Made by a program: the position numbers and the translations under genes. From DASPKM01 sp035628135 (GTDB lineage Bacteria > Bacteroidota > Bacteroidia > Chitinophagales > Chitinophagaceae): DNA of 64,000 nt. The first letter of the stretch is position 1. Every line of letters begins with the position of its first letter. Positions 1-11,214 of the stretch are shown piece after piece. The DNA is taken from assembly GCA_035628135.1 (NCBI GenBank), contig DASPKM010000006.1:248001-312000 (forward strand), read 5' to 3'. The notes below the pieces were generated by a model that was given only the letters and a program-made list of their open reading frames with translations, did no database searches and was not told the origin of the DNA.

Positions 1-2
1 TA

Positions 3-125
3 AAGACGCTGTTCATAGACGCCAGCAATGCCGATTTCCTCGGCAAGGAACAACACCTGCAAGTAGTGATAGACGCTTTAGAAAAAGAGTATGAGCAGGG
101 ACAGCATTATTTTACTTTGCCATAA
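3..125 (+). CDS. C-terminal end of an unidentified gene (possibly a deoxynucleoside kinase)
   Basis: The window opens inside a reading frame that encodes about 40 residues and stops with TAA, which overlaps the ATG of the next gene as TAATG. The tail reads TLFIDASNADF followed by a helical KEQHLQVVIDALEKEY stretch. The pattern of a hydrophobic strand, ID, then DF resembles the C-terminal end of bacterial deoxynucleoside kinases, but too little is present to be sure. The one-base overlap suggests translational coupling with the exporter gene downstream. Confidence 0.5.
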   Translation, partial: KTLFIDASNADFLGKEQHLQVVIDALEKEYEQGQHYFTLP

Positions 126-1360
126 TGGAAAAAAAAGACCCGTTTGAAAGTTTACGGTATCCTGAGTTCAGGAACTATATCATTTCGCGCTTCTTTTTCA
201 TTTTGGTGCTCAACATGCAAGCCACCCTCATCAGCTGGAAAGTGTATGACCTCACCAAAGACCCGTTCAGCATTGGCCTTATCGGCCTTATTGAATTTGT
301 TCCTGCATTTTTCATGGCCTTTTACTCGGGGCATGTAATCGACAAAAGCGATAAAAGAAATTTACTGTTGCGCAGCGTTATCGGCAATGCCGTGCTCACC
401 GGCATACTTTGCTTTTTTACCACCGACCTGGCCATAAACGCCATTTCACAAACATGGTTATTGCTGATCATTTATTTTGTGGTGTTCGGTACCGGCATTT
501 TGCGTTCTTTCAGCGGGCCTACTTCGTTTGCGTTGGTGAGTCACCTGGTTCCGAGGCACACGTTGGCCAATGCCACCCTCTGGCATAGCGGTTCGTGGCA
601 GGTGGGGGCGGTTACAGGCCCCGCGCTTGCAGGGCTGTTGTACGCATCCATTGGCATCACTTATACTTTTTACCTGATGTTGTTGTTGATGGTGGTTGCA
701 GCGGTGGGATTAATGTTTATAAAACCGAAGCCATTTGCAGGCGAGCGAAGGCAGGAAAAGATCATCGAAAGCATACGGCAGGGATTTTATTTTGTATGGC
801 GCACCAAAGAAGTATTGGGCGCGCTAAGCCTCGACCTTTTTGCGGTGTTGTTCGGAGGAGCTACTGCGCTGTTGCCTGTATTTGCGGACCAGATCTTAAG
901 AGTAGGCCCGGTGGGATTAGGCATGTTGCGTTCTGCGCCTGCCCTTGGTTCGGTAGTAGTGTTGGTGTTGCTTACATTTCGGCCGCTGAGAAAAAACCAG
1001 GGCCGCCTGATGCTCTTGTGCGTGGCGGGTTTTGGCGTGTCGATCATTGTGTTTGGATTGTCTGAAATATTCTGGTTGTCGTTGCTGGCATTGTTTCTTT
1101 CCGGCATACTCGATGGTATCAGCGTGATCGTTCGTTCTACCATCCTTCAATTAAAAACGCCTGATGAAATGCGCGGACGCGTGGCCGCGCTCAATAGCAT
1201 CTTCATAATGTCGTCTAACGAGCTGGGAGCTTTTGAGAGCGGGATGGCCGCAAGGCTACTGGGAACGGTGCCCGCAGTGGTATTTGGAGGAGGCATGACA
1301 CTCGCCGTAGTAGTATTTACGTGGTTGAAGGCCCCGACCTTGCGCAAGCTGCAATACTAG
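125..1360 (+). CDS. MFS transporter (EntS/DUF894-like exporter)
   Basis: A 411-residue polytopic membrane protein with about 12 hydrophobic segments, the normal length of a major facilitator exporter. The N-terminus (MEKKDPFESLRYPEFRNY) is typical of the EntS-like branch. A motif-A-like loop, GHVIDKSDKRN near residues 69-79, lies between the second and third segments. The second half carries a DEMRGRVAALNS loop, also typical of this branch. It is probably an inner-membrane, proton-driven exporter; the substrate cannot be read from sequence. The start overlaps the stop of the preceding gene, so the two are probably co-transcribed. Confidence 0.85.
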   Translation: MEKKDPFESLRYPEFRNYIISRFFFILVLNMQATLISWKVYDLTKDPFSIGLIGLIEFVPAFFMAFYSGHVIDKSDKRNLLLRSVIGNAVLTGILCFFTTDLAINAISQTWLLLIIYFVVFGTGILRSFSGPTSFALVSHLVPRHTLANATLWHSGSWQVGAVTGPALAGLLYASIGITYTFYLMLLLMVVAAVGLMFIKPKPFAGERRQEKIIESIRQGFYFVWRTKEVLGALSLDLFAVLFGGATALLPVFADQILRVGPVGLGMLRSAPALGSVVVLVLLTFRPLRKNQGRLMLLCVAGFGVSIIVFGLSEIFWLSLLALFLSGILDGISVIVRSTILQLKTPDEMRGRVAALNSIFIMSSNELGAFESGMAARLLGTVPAVVFGGGMTLAVVVFTWLKAPTLRKLQY

Positions 1361-1372
1361 GCAAATTCAAAA

Positions 1373-1864
1373 TCAGGTTGTAACCTTTACCTCGGTTAAT
1401 TTCTCTAACACATAATAAACAGCAGGGCAAACAGAAGAATTTTTGAGTGTTAACTGGGGGCGTTTCAATAAAACGTCTTCATCGGTATAAGGATACCTGG
1501 CGCAATCGGAAGGCCGCACATCATAGATGCCGCAAAAATTATCATTGCCCAGGAAGGGACACGGCGCGGAACGCACCACGTAATCACCGTCTTCGTCCAG
1601 GCGCAGGTAGGCTTCTATGAAGGCGCCTTCCTTCATGCCCAGGTGCCTGCTGATACGTTTAATGTCCGGCGTTTTAAAACGGGGCGAGTAGTTCTTGCAG
1701 CAATTCGCGCAGGCCAGGCAGTTGACATTCGAAAAAGCTTCTTCGTGCAGTTCGGGTAATTTTTTCAACAGTTTCTGGGGCTTAGCGGTCTTAAGTAGCT
1801 GCTTATAAGCCTTTTGCCTGACGGCTGATTTTTTGTTCCAGTTATGTAACAAATGTTGAGACAC
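1373..1864 (-). CDS. YkgJ family cysteine cluster protein
   Basis: This 163-residue protein starts at GTG; there is no other usable start before residue 77. It carries the cysteine pattern of the YkgJ/CxxCxxCC family: C49, C52, C55 and C56, then C102, C111 and C121 in the motifs PCPFL, FCGIYDVRPSDC and RYP, with a further C146. The family is thought to bind zinc or an iron-sulphur cluster; no reaction is established. It lies convergent to the MFS gene (12 bp apart) and divergent from the sterol desaturase gene. A TACCTTTG box on its strand lies 18 bp upstream of the start. Confidence 0.8.
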   Translation of the reverse strand: MSQHLLHNWNKKSAVRQKAYKQLLKTAKPQKLLKKLPELHEEAFSNVNCLACANCCKNYSPRFKTPDIKRISRHLGMKEGAFIEAYLRLDEDGDYVVRSAPCPFLGNDNFCGIYDVRPSDCARYPYTDEDVLLKRPQLTLKNSSVCPAVYYVLEKLTEVKVTT

Positions 1865-1881
1865 TGATACGATTTATGGCG

Positions 1882-1889
1882 CAAAGGTA
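1882..1889 (-). promoter_or_regulatory. Bacteroidota -7 box for the YkgJ-family gene
   Basis: On the minus strand the sequence is TACCTTTG, a perfect match to the TAnnTTTG -7 element. It lies about 18 bp before the GTG start at 1864. I see no good TTG at the -33 distance, so only the -7 element is supported. Confidence 0.4.
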
Positions 1890-1920
1890 ACGCCTCCGTC
1901 CGGATGAAACTATTGATGAT

Positions 1921-2910
1921 ATGTTAACGATGATTTTTAGCGAAACCCTCAAAGAAAATCTGGCCGTGCTGAAAAGCACGCCGTTCTTTGCCCTGGTAAT
2001 TGCCGCGGAAATATTCCTGAGCAACTTCCATTACCGTAAGGTGTACAATTGGAAAGAAACAGCCACCAACTTCTTTTTATCCCTGTTAAATGGCGGCCTC
2101 GACCTTTTGGTTCGCAGCGTATACCTGGTAGTGTTAGTGTACGCATGGAATTATCATCTTGTCATCATTGAAAGTCCCTGGATATATTGGACAGTGCTGA
2201 TCCTCGGCATCGACCTGCTGATGTATTGGTTGCACCGGATGGAGCACTTTTGCAGGTTGTTTTGGGCCGCACACGTCACCCACCATTCTGCCGAGCACAT
2301 GAATTGTACCGTTGAGTTCAGGACCTCCGTATTTCAACCGCTATACCGTTTCGTATTCTTTATACCGCTGGCTTGGCTTGGTTTTGCACCCATCGATATA
2401 TTCTTCGTATACTCACTCATGCAAACCTGGGGTTTGTTCGTGCATACCGAGCTGGTTAAAAAACTCGGCTGGCTGGAATATGTAATGGTAACGCCTTCGC
2501 ACCACCGCGTGCACCATGCCTCCAACGTAAAATATCTCGACAAGAACATGGGCTTCCTGTTGATCATCTGGGACAAGTTGTTCGGAACGTTCCAGGAAGA
2601 GCTCCCGGCAACTGCGTATGAGCCTATCCGTTATGGACTGACGAAGCCGCTCGAGAACAAGAACCCAGCAAATATTATTTTTCATGAATGGGTGGGCATC
2701 TGGAAAGACATGCGCCGCAACGATATCCGGTGGAACACTAAAATGAAGTATTTGTTCAAGCCTCCTGGTTGGAGCCACGATGGAAGCAGGCAAACAAGCA
2801 ATGAAATGCGGCAACTCCATATCTCATCGCCGCATGAAATACATGCGGTAGATGATATATGCGGCAGTAATCAACGCCAGGATCACCCCGTACGTCAACA
2901 AGCCCACTAA
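1921..2910 (+). CDS. sterol desaturase / fatty acid hydroxylase family protein
   Basis: A 329-residue membrane protein with the histidine clusters of the di-iron fatty acid hydroxylase superfamily: HRMEH (H105, H109), H118 with HHSAEH (H121, H122, H126), and HHRVHH (H194, H195, H198, H199). Several hydrophobic helices surround these. Members hydroxylate or desaturate sterols, hopanoids, carotenoids or lipids with O2; the substrate here is unknown. An alternative start exists at 1930. The last 29 codons lie on top of the 3' end of the DUF3667 gene on the other strand, and the final stretch from about residue 300 looks unlike the family core, so the C-terminus may be an extension gained by loss of an earlier stop. 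Confidence 0.85.
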   Translation: MLTMIFSETLKENLAVLKSTPFFALVIAAEIFLSNFHYRKVYNWKETATNFFLSLLNGGLDLLVRSVYLVVLVYAWNYHLVIIESPWIYWTVLILGIDLLMYWLHRMEHFCRLFWAAHVTHHSAEHMNCTVEFRTSVFQPLYRFVFFIPLAWLGFAPIDIFFVYSLMQTWGLFVHTELVKKLGWLEYVMVTPSHHRVHHASNVKYLDKNMGFLLIIWDKLFGTFQEELPATAYEPIRYGLTKPLENKNPANIIFHEWVGIWKDMRRNDIRWNTKMKYLFKPPGWSHDGSRQTSNEMRQLHISSPHEIHAVDDICGSNQRQDHPVRQQAH

Positions 2911-3543
2911 TAGTCCCCGGATATATGCCCATACACCGCGCTGCTGGTAAAACTGCCTGCAGGCCCATCCGAGATAGATGATCCAAAGCCCGGTGTATGC
3001 CATAACGATCTTCATATAGTATTGGGGGAAACTAAGCATGATAGGAACGATGATCAGGCTGTAAAAGGCCGACCGCTGGCCCGAGGCATAGGCTTGCAAC
3101 ACAAGATTTTCCGCATACGTTCTGCCTTTAAAGAAAACCCAACTGAAAAAAGCGCCGATGGGTACATTCAGAAAAATGACCAGGTTGGCGTGCTTGTTCA
3201 GAAACAGTGAGATAGGGTCCCGCCTTCCCGCCACCGTCATCAAATTAAACGTAGAGATCAGAAAGGTAGAGACCGCTACTACTATCAATAAATAGCTGAA
3301 TGGGTTGAAATACCGCTTCCGCTTACCCTCTACATACTCCCTGGCGATGTGACCCGGCCGGAAGATCATTTCGCGCAACAGATACAGGAAACCCTTGTCG
3401 GCATGGGTAAAGGCATGGATCACGTCATGCCAGATATGAGACATGGTAATGCGGTGGGTATCTGTCTTTTGCCCACAGGTTGGGCAAAAGCGATCGTCCG
3501 CCGTGAGCATGGTTGCACAGTTCAGGCAGTTAGTTGGATGCAT
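2824..3543 (-). CDS. DUF3667 domain protein with N-terminal zinc ribbon
   Basis: 239 residues. It begins with a zinc-ribbon (C6, C9, C20, C23), followed by a conserved DUF3667 region (HDVIHAFTHADKGFLYLLRE, then FRPG and REYVEGKRKRYFNPFSYL) and about four hydrophobic segments. It is a membrane protein of unknown function common in Bacteroidota. It runs convergent to the sterol desaturase gene and overlaps it by 87 bp at the 3' ends, and is divergent from gcvP with an 84-bp gap. Confidence 0.85.
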   Translation of the reverse strand: MHPTNCLNCATMLTADDRFCPTCGQKTDTHRITMSHIWHDVIHAFTHADKGFLYLLREMIFRPGHIAREYVEGKRKRYFNPFSYLLIVVAVSTFLISTFNLMTVAGRRDPISLFLNKHANLVIFLNVPIGAFFSWVFFKGRTYAENLVLQAYASGQRSAFYSLIIVPIMLSFPQYYMKIVMAYTGLWIIYLGWACRQFYQQRGVWAYIRGLLVGLLTYGVILALITAAYIIYRMYFMRR

Positions 3544-3588
3544 GTGACACCGTTGGGGTAAAAATAGTAATAATCAGCAATCAATAAT

Positions 3589-3596
3589 TAACTTTG
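3589..3596 (+). promoter_or_regulatory. -7 box for gcvP
   Basis: TAACTTTG is an exact TAnnTTTG match 31 bp before the gcvP ATG. No clear -33 TTG is found 19-21 bp upstream, so strength or activator dependence is unknown. Confidence 0.35.
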
Positions 3597-3627
3597 CGGC
3601 TTCTTACCAAATAGTCAATTTCATAGC

Positions 3628-6504
<2,877 letters not shown>

Positions 6505-6549
6505 GGATTAAAAACGTAGTCATATAAATATATGAATCGCGAATAAAAC

Positions 6550-6580
6550 TTGGGCAGCATATACCGGTTTTGTACCTTCG
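6550..6580 (+). promoter_or_regulatory. predicted promoter for the secreted paralog pair
   Basis: A TTGG at 6550 is followed after 20 bp by TACCTTCG at 6573-6580, one mismatch from TAnnTTTG. The predicted start site is near 6587, leaving a leader of roughly 115 nt before the ATG at 6702. Rest of the 6505-6701 gap: nothing else recognised. Confidence 0.4.
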
Positions 6581-6701
6581 GCGTCTTCCTCCAGTCCGAT
6601 ATCCTTTCAACCAAATAATACACGGAAAGGACCTTGTTAGGATTTGTAGTTAGCCCAATCGAGATCTTATAACTGCTTTTTTCATCAAATTATTCTAAAT
6701 C

Positions 6702-7511
6702 ATGAGACCTCTTAAATTCGCCATTTGCCTGGGCATTGCTATTTGCTGTGGTTCAGCTATCCAGGCACAATTGCTTAAAAAACTCAAGGAGAAAGCCGAA
6801 AATGCGGCCAACAAGGCGTTGGACAAAAAAGCTGACGACGCCGTTGGCAACAACGGTAATAACAACAATGGCGGCACCAATGGCAGCGGCCCCAGTGGCG
6901 GCAACAATGGGCCCAAGTACGGCAAGCCGTCTAACAAAGGTGGCGCTGGATTGGTATCGGCCCCGCCGGATGTAAATGAAAATCTGGCTTCGGCGGAAAC
7001 TGCTTTCAAAGGAAACAATCTCAGCGATGCGCGGTATGCTGTGCAACAGGCCATGCTGGGAGTGGAATTGCAAATAGGACAAAACATTTTGAAATCGCTG
7101 CCCGCTACCATTGCCGGATTGAAAAAAGACAGCATGCAGGACCAGGTCACCAGCACCGGCTGGGGATGGGCCGGCCTCACTATTCAACGCGTGTATGTGC
7201 AGGGCGATAAGCAATTCACGCTTACCGTTGCCAACAACTCCATGTGGATGCAGGCCATCAACATGTACCTCACCAATTCTGGCTATGCGCAGAACACAGG
7301 CGGCCAGCAAAACTGGAAACAGGTAAAGATCAAAGGGTACCGCGCAGTAATTGAATACAACGATAACACCGGCTACAAGCTGAGCGTGCCGCTGGGACAA
7401 TCCTCGATCCTGATTTTTGAAGGGATCAACTTTGCCAGCGAGCAGGACATGATGAATGCCGCCAACCAGGTAGACATCGACGGCATTAAGAAAAGCCTTG
7501 GAGAAAAATAA
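6702..7511 (+). CDS. secreted protein of unknown function, paralog of the next gene
   Basis: 269 residues with a signal peptide ending near AIQA. A Lys/Ala-rich helix (KKLKEKAENAANKALDKK) follows, then a low-complexity Asn/Gly/Ser linker at about residues 50-80. The C-terminal 180 residues form a globular domain that can be aligned with the neighbouring protein: both have an A...KG.L.DAR.A.QQ.L helix, a later I.R.Y strand, a VK.KGYRA/VK.NGYKA strand and an AAN..D/S.I end. It is probably periplasmic or surface-exposed. No function is recognised. Confidence 0.8.
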   Translation: MRPLKFAICLGIAICCGSAIQAQLLKKLKEKAENAANKALDKKADDAVGNNGNNNNGGTNGSGPSGGNNGPKYGKPSNKGGAGLVSAPPDVNENLASAETAFKGNNLSDARYAVQQAMLGVELQIGQNILKSLPATIAGLKKDSMQDQVTSTGWGWAGLTIQRVYVQGDKQFTLTVANNSMWMQAINMYLTNSGYAQNTGGQQNWKQVKIKGYRAVIEYNDNTGYKLSVPLGQSSILIFEGINFASEQDMMNAANQVDIDGIKKSLGEK

Positions 7512-7535
7512 TCGCTCATTACCAAACACGCAATC

Positions 7536-8138
7536 ATGAAAAAAATATATTTCGTTTCACTCGCATTGTTTTCAGTGGTTATGGTTTCGGCGCAGGATTT
7601 TACCAAACGTTTGTCCGAAGCCCGCACCTCTTACGCCGCAGGCAAGCTGGATGATTCCAGGTTTGCCATGCAGCAAATGCTGCAGGAACTGGACATCTTA
7701 ACAGGAAAAGAAGTGTTGAAGCTGTTGCCCCAGAAAATGTTGGACCAAAGCGTCCGCGCTGGCCAGGATAATGTAAGCGGCGCTTCCGGCTTCGTAGGCG
7801 TGCTGATACACCGCGAATATGGAGGAAAGGCCGCGTACGACAGTACGGCCATTCAATTGGACATCATCAGCAATTCGCCGCTGATCGGCACCATCAATGC
7901 TTTGCTTTCATTGCCATTCGGCATGGGCAGCAATCCCGATCAGAAAATAGTAAAGGTGAATGGATACAAGGCACTGCTGAGCAAGACCTCCGGCAGCAAT
8001 GACAAGCCTGAATTTGAATTACAGCTTCCTTTGAACAATTCGTTGATCACTTTGAAGGCGCCTGGCCGTTCGCAGGATGATATCCTGAAGGCGGCAAACA
8101 CGCTGCCTGTTTCAGACATTGCAAAGCTGACACAATAG
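7536..8138 (+). CDS. secreted protein of unknown function, paralog of the preceding gene
   Basis: 200 residues with a signal peptide (MKKIYFVSLALFSVVMVSAQ). The mature part aligns along its length with the C-terminal domain of the upstream protein, which suggests tandem duplication with loss or gain of the Asn/Gly linker. The genes are 24 bp apart and a strong terminator follows, so they form a two-gene operon. No catalytic motif is visible. Confidence 0.8.
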   Translation: MKKIYFVSLALFSVVMVSAQDFTKRLSEARTSYAAGKLDDSRFAMQQMLQELDILTGKEVLKLLPQKMLDQSVRAGQDNVSGASGFVGVLIHREYGGKAAYDSTAIQLDIISNSPLIGTINALLSLPFGMGSNPDQKIVKVNGYKALLSKTSGSNDKPEFELQLPLNNSLITLKAPGRSQDDILKAANTLPVSDIAKLTQ

Positions 8139-8157
8139 GAATTGAAACAACAACGAT

Positions 8158-8196
8158 TTGGCGATTGCGGAAAAATCTGTAATCGCCAATTTTTTT
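8158..8196 (+). terminator. rho-independent terminator
   Basis: A perfect 9-bp stem (TTGGCGATT pairing with AATCGCCAA), a 14-nt loop and seven T residues, 20 bp after the stop of the second paralog. Its T-run touches the stop of the convergent lipoprotein gene. Confidence 0.85.
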
Positions 8197-8434
8197 ATCT
8201 CCTAACGAATACGGTTACCCGAGAGCCTACTATGAACTCCTGGCCCATGCCCGCGTAGCTGACAAAATGCGTGCGGTCGGCGCCGCGCCAGGTAAGCACC
8301 TGCTCCTGCCGCTCGTAGCGATAAACGGTATCAATTCTTATCAACTCGGCATTTACCATTTGAACCTGCATTTCCTTAAAGGAATAGCAACCGCAAAACA
8401 GCACAATAGCGGCAACGGCTAAAATTGTTTTCAT
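8195..8434 (-). CDS. small predicted lipoprotein
   Basis: 79 residues. The N-terminus MKTILAVAAIVLFCGC has a lipobox with the modified Cys at 16. The remainder (VNAELIRIDTVYRY ... VGSRVTVFVRR) has alternating beta-type hydrophobicity. It is a plausible small envelope lipoprotein with no recognised family. Confidence 0.6.
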   Translation of the reverse strand: MKTILAVAAIVLFCGCYSFKEMQVQMVNAELIRIDTVYRYERQEQVLTWRGADRTHFVSYAGMGQEFIVGSRVTVFVRR

Positions 8435-8897
8435 CTGGCTTTAATTTTCTTGTTTGATTCGATTGTTGTTGACCGGGAGGAGGTGGATTCGTGTTGGCGG
8501 TTATTTTACCAAATGCAAACATTGTTCCACGGGTTTTCTTCCAGGATTAAATTTTATTGCACAGGGTTATGTGAATTGTGGCTACTCCAAAATGCCGAAC
8601 CTGCTTTTTTTATCGTCGATCAGCACGGTATTGTTTAAAAAAATAGGCGTTGCCGGACGGGCCGATGCTTTTAAGTACCCGGAAACGTTGCACTACCAAC
8701 GGCATGCCTTCCCGCCCGTTAATTTGTATGGGTATGTAAATCGAGCCCTTGTCGAAGTTTTTATCTCCTGCTGAACAGGGCACCAGATAAACGACATCCA
8801 TTTATAAGGTCATTAGGAGGTTCGCTGGTTTGTAACTGGTTCGTTGGTGAGCACGCTGTTGCCCAATGAGTATGCACACAATATTGCATGGTATAGA
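8435..8897. other. 463-bp stretch without a confident gene
   Basis: No ORF here looks fully credible. The best candidate is on the minus strand at 8610-8801 (63 residues, with the protein-like stretch FDKGSIYIPIQINGREGM). It has no recognisable family, no ribosome-binding site and no in-frame partner, so it could be a decayed gene remnant. The plus-strand ORF at 8454-8774 has a composition unlike a real protein. Confidence 0.4.
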
Positions 8898-9575
8898 TTA
8901 ATCTGGATATTCATCCGATCCCAGCACCCACATGAACGATTGCATGTCTATCAGGTCCCGCGGTTGCAGGTCTGCCTGGTCTGCGCCGATTTCTTCCGCA
9001 AATGCCAACAGGTTTTGATAGGTTTTCCAATTCGGCCGCGAGGTATATTGAAAATCATATCCATATTTTTCCGCGGCGATCTTTGTTACGCGTGGTTTCA
9101 GGAAAATATGCTCATCGGGATTTCCAATAAATCCAAACACCGTTTGCAGTGGCCAGGTCAATACCCTTGTTTGCTTGCGCGGGAGCGAAGCGAGCACTTC
9201 GGTGAATGCTTCGAAGCGGTCCTGCAGCGGATCGTCGGCATAAATATAATTGAACAGCCCTTCGGCAAAAGCCTTTGCTCCTGCCGGAGTTTTAACTGCA
9301 TCGCGCAGCGCCATTTTTTCGAAGGAGAATAAAAGGTTCGTGCGCGATTCGATGCGCACGGCTGTGTTTGCTATATCGGCATAGCGGCGGCTTTGCAGCT
9401 GCCGTTCATATGCTTCGCGGTTGAGTTGTTCTTCCCAGGCAAGATGCGCCTGCCATTTATAATTTCTTTCCCAATCGAGATACGTGGGATCGTTGAAGCC
9501 TTTCTTAAAATAATACAGGAACTTCTTACGACAGCGCATGCGCTCTTTTGAGACCGCGGGTTTCGTTTTCAGCAT
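8898..9575 (-). CDS. conserved hypothetical protein
   Basis: 225 residues when started at the ATG at 9575. This start is preferred because AGGAGG lies 8 bp upstream (an unusually good Shine-Dalgarno for this phylum) and the extra 23 upstream residues look non-coding. The protein has conserved-looking blocks: CRKKFLYYFKKGF, DWERNYKWQAH, RIESRTNLLFSFEKMALRDA, LPRKQTRVLTWPL, TVFGFI and PRDLIDMQSFMWVLGS. I recall similar uncharacterised proteins across Bacteroidota, but no function. There is no signal peptide, so it is cytosolic. Confidence 0.8.
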   Translation of the reverse strand: MLKTKPAVSKERMRCRKKFLYYFKKGFNDPTYLDWERNYKWQAHLAWEEQLNREAYERQLQSRRYADIANTAVRIESRTNLLFSFEKMALRDAVKTPAGAKAFAEGLFNYIYADDPLQDRFEAFTEVLASLPRKQTRVLTWPLQTVFGFIGNPDEHIFLKPRVTKIAAEKYGYDFQYTSRPNWKTYQNLLAFAEEIGADQADLQPRDLIDMQSFMWVLGSDEYPD

Positions 9576-9659
9576 AAAAAAGCACCTCCTGTTGGGGAGA
9601 TGCAATATTATTGCCATTAATTGCTGCGTTTTAGTTGTTGGCACAAAATGGCATGGTCA

Positions 9660-11111
9660 TTAATACCTCATCACCGCCGCCATAATGCTATCCGCCGGCA
9701 TCTTCTCTTTTTCCAGCATATACACTTCCGCTCCAGTCAGCAAGGCTTTGGAAACAGCTTTGTTGTACAGGTCAGAACTGCCCGCTTCTTTTGTTTCATG
9801 CAGCGCCAGCTCATTCTTCATTTCGTCAAAATTACCCCAGAGCTCCGCGCCCTTTTGTATAAAGAGATGAGAAGCCCTGCCGTAATGCACCGCTGCCACT
9901 ACATCGGCAATAATTGATGAAGTAAGGGCCGTGGCAGATTGATTATTGTACAATGCCAGCGCCTTCTTCAGCGGCTGCTCGAAGTAATAAGCCATTTTTT
10001 TCATGGACAGTTCGTACAAGGTAGATAGCTCATCGCGCTCATGGCTGCCCGTTAGCGCGTCTTCGCAAACATGCTTGTAGTCTGTAACCGTTTTATAGAT
10101 CGGGATAAGGTACTCAACGCCAGCGAGCAATAGCGGAACTGTTTTATCGTGCAGCACTTCTTTCCAGATCACGTCATCTATTGCTTCAAGATACACAGCA
10201 AGCCGCGCCTTGTCCTGGTCGCCCTTGGTGCCGGCATCCAATGCTGCGGCAGTAGGCACTTCCTTATCGCCGCGCAATCCATTGGGAGCTGTCGGATCTT
10301 CACCGGGATGCCCGGACCCAGGATCGACGCTTGACAATCCGGGAACATTTACATGCTCCATGCCGAACATATCTGCCCTGAACAACTTTGCCTGCTTTTT
10401 ACTGATCACCAGAACATAATAATATTCGCTTGTAGTAAACAACGGCAGTAAAGGCGTAACCACGAATGAATTGTTCACCGCTACCTTGCGGCCGGGATCC
10501 ATCGGTAATTTGATGTACCTGCACATTCCATCGGCAATGAACACCGCAAGGCCTTTCGATTGCTGGCGCCAGAATGCTTCATCTTTTTGCAACACGTAAC
10601 CCGGTGCGAGCAAAGGTTCGATAACGGCGCTGTTCAAACCCTTTGTTTTTAATTCGCCCGCGGCTTCCTGCAATGCTGATTTAAAAGCAATGCGATCGTT
10701 CAGCTCATTTACTTCCACCCCTGCGGCGTGGGTAGGCAGGCAAATGGTAACGCAATGCTGGGCCCGGTAATTGGCCAGCTCGGCAAATACGTCCTTTGTT
10801 ACCACAGGAGCCCATTCTTCGGGAACAACCTGTGTATGTGCTTCCGCAAATGCATGCGGATCGTGACGGCTGTCTTGGTCATCGGCCTGGTTCCTGAAGC
10901 CCTCATGCCTTTTCTCCGTATTCCGGTTCGGATGCCTCACCGGTACGTGGGACGCCAGTTCGTCTTCACCATCTGTATATCGTTCAGTTATATCGAGGTA
11001 TTGATCCATTTTTTCGGGGTCTGTAGGAGTTATTCCAAGTCCTTCTTCCTTAGCTGCTCCGGACGGTTTGCCTTTAGTTGGATGAAATTTTCCACTTCTG
11101 TCTTTTCCCAT
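9660..11111 (-). CDS. baeRF family 3 protein (bacterial archaeo-eukaryotic release factor-like)
   Basis: 483 residues starting at MGKDRSGKFHPTKGK; an earlier in-frame start at 11186 would add an unlikely extension. After a hydrophilic, probably disordered N-terminus of about 95 residues comes the conserved core: VTICLPTHAAGVEVNE, IAFKSALQEA, FWRQQSKGLAVFIADG, VTPLLPLF, YYVLVISKKQAKLFRAD, a Gly/Pro-rich insert, then HDKTVPLLLAGVEYLIPIYK and a helical C-terminus. This layout matches the baeRF_family3 group, distant relatives of eRF1/Pelota thought to act on ribosomes in stress. It carries no obvious catalytic GGQ motif. Genes on both sides give no clue. Confidence 0.7.
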   Translation of the reverse strand: MGKDRSGKFHPTKGKPSGAAKEEGLGITPTDPEKMDQYLDITERYTDGEDELASHVPVRHPNRNTEKRHEGFRNQADDQDSRHDPHAFAEAHTQVVPEEWAPVVTKDVFAELANYRAQHCVTICLPTHAAGVEVNELNDRIAFKSALQEAAGELKTKGLNSAVIEPLLAPGYVLQKDEAFWRQQSKGLAVFIADGMCRYIKLPMDPGRKVAVNNSFVVTPLLPLFTTSEYYYVLVISKKQAKLFRADMFGMEHVNVPGLSSVDPGSGHPGEDPTAPNGLRGDKEVPTAAALDAGTKGDQDKARLAVYLEAIDDVIWKEVLHDKTVPLLLAGVEYLIPIYKTVTDYKHVCEDALTGSHERDELSTLYELSMKKMAYYFEQPLKKALALYNNQSATALTSSIIADVVAAVHYGRASHLFIQKGAELWGNFDEMKNELALHETKEAGSSDLYNKAVSKALLTGAEVYMLEKEKMPADSIMAAVMRY

Positions 11112-11149
11112 ACGAATTGTTTTATTGATATGAGCACAATTAACATACC

Positions 11150-11173
11150 AGCGGAGGCACGGCAGCCTCTGCT
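11150..11173. repeat. 9-bp hairpin between divergent genes
   Basis: AGCGGAGGC pairs with GCCTCTGCT around a 6-nt loop, with one G-T pair. It sits in the divergent region between the baeRF gene and the P1 peptidase. No T-run follows, so it is more likely a regulatory or leader structure than a terminator. Confidence 0.35.
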
Positions 11174-11214
11174 GTGAGACAATCATTTTTATATTTTTTC
11201 AGTTATCTTCAGCT

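Noticed and set aside
595..1065. 156-residue plus-strand ORF inside the MFS gene
   Set aside because: It is an out-of-frame shadow of the exporter, with Cys/Arg-rich composition and no family features.
8454..8774. 106-residue plus-strand ORF in the 463-bp gap
   Set aside because: Composition is not protein-like and there is no ribosome-binding site, family or signal.
9576..9644. N-terminal extension of the protein at 8898
   Set aside because: The ATG at 9575 has a strong AGGAGG and the added 23 residues show no conservation-like features.
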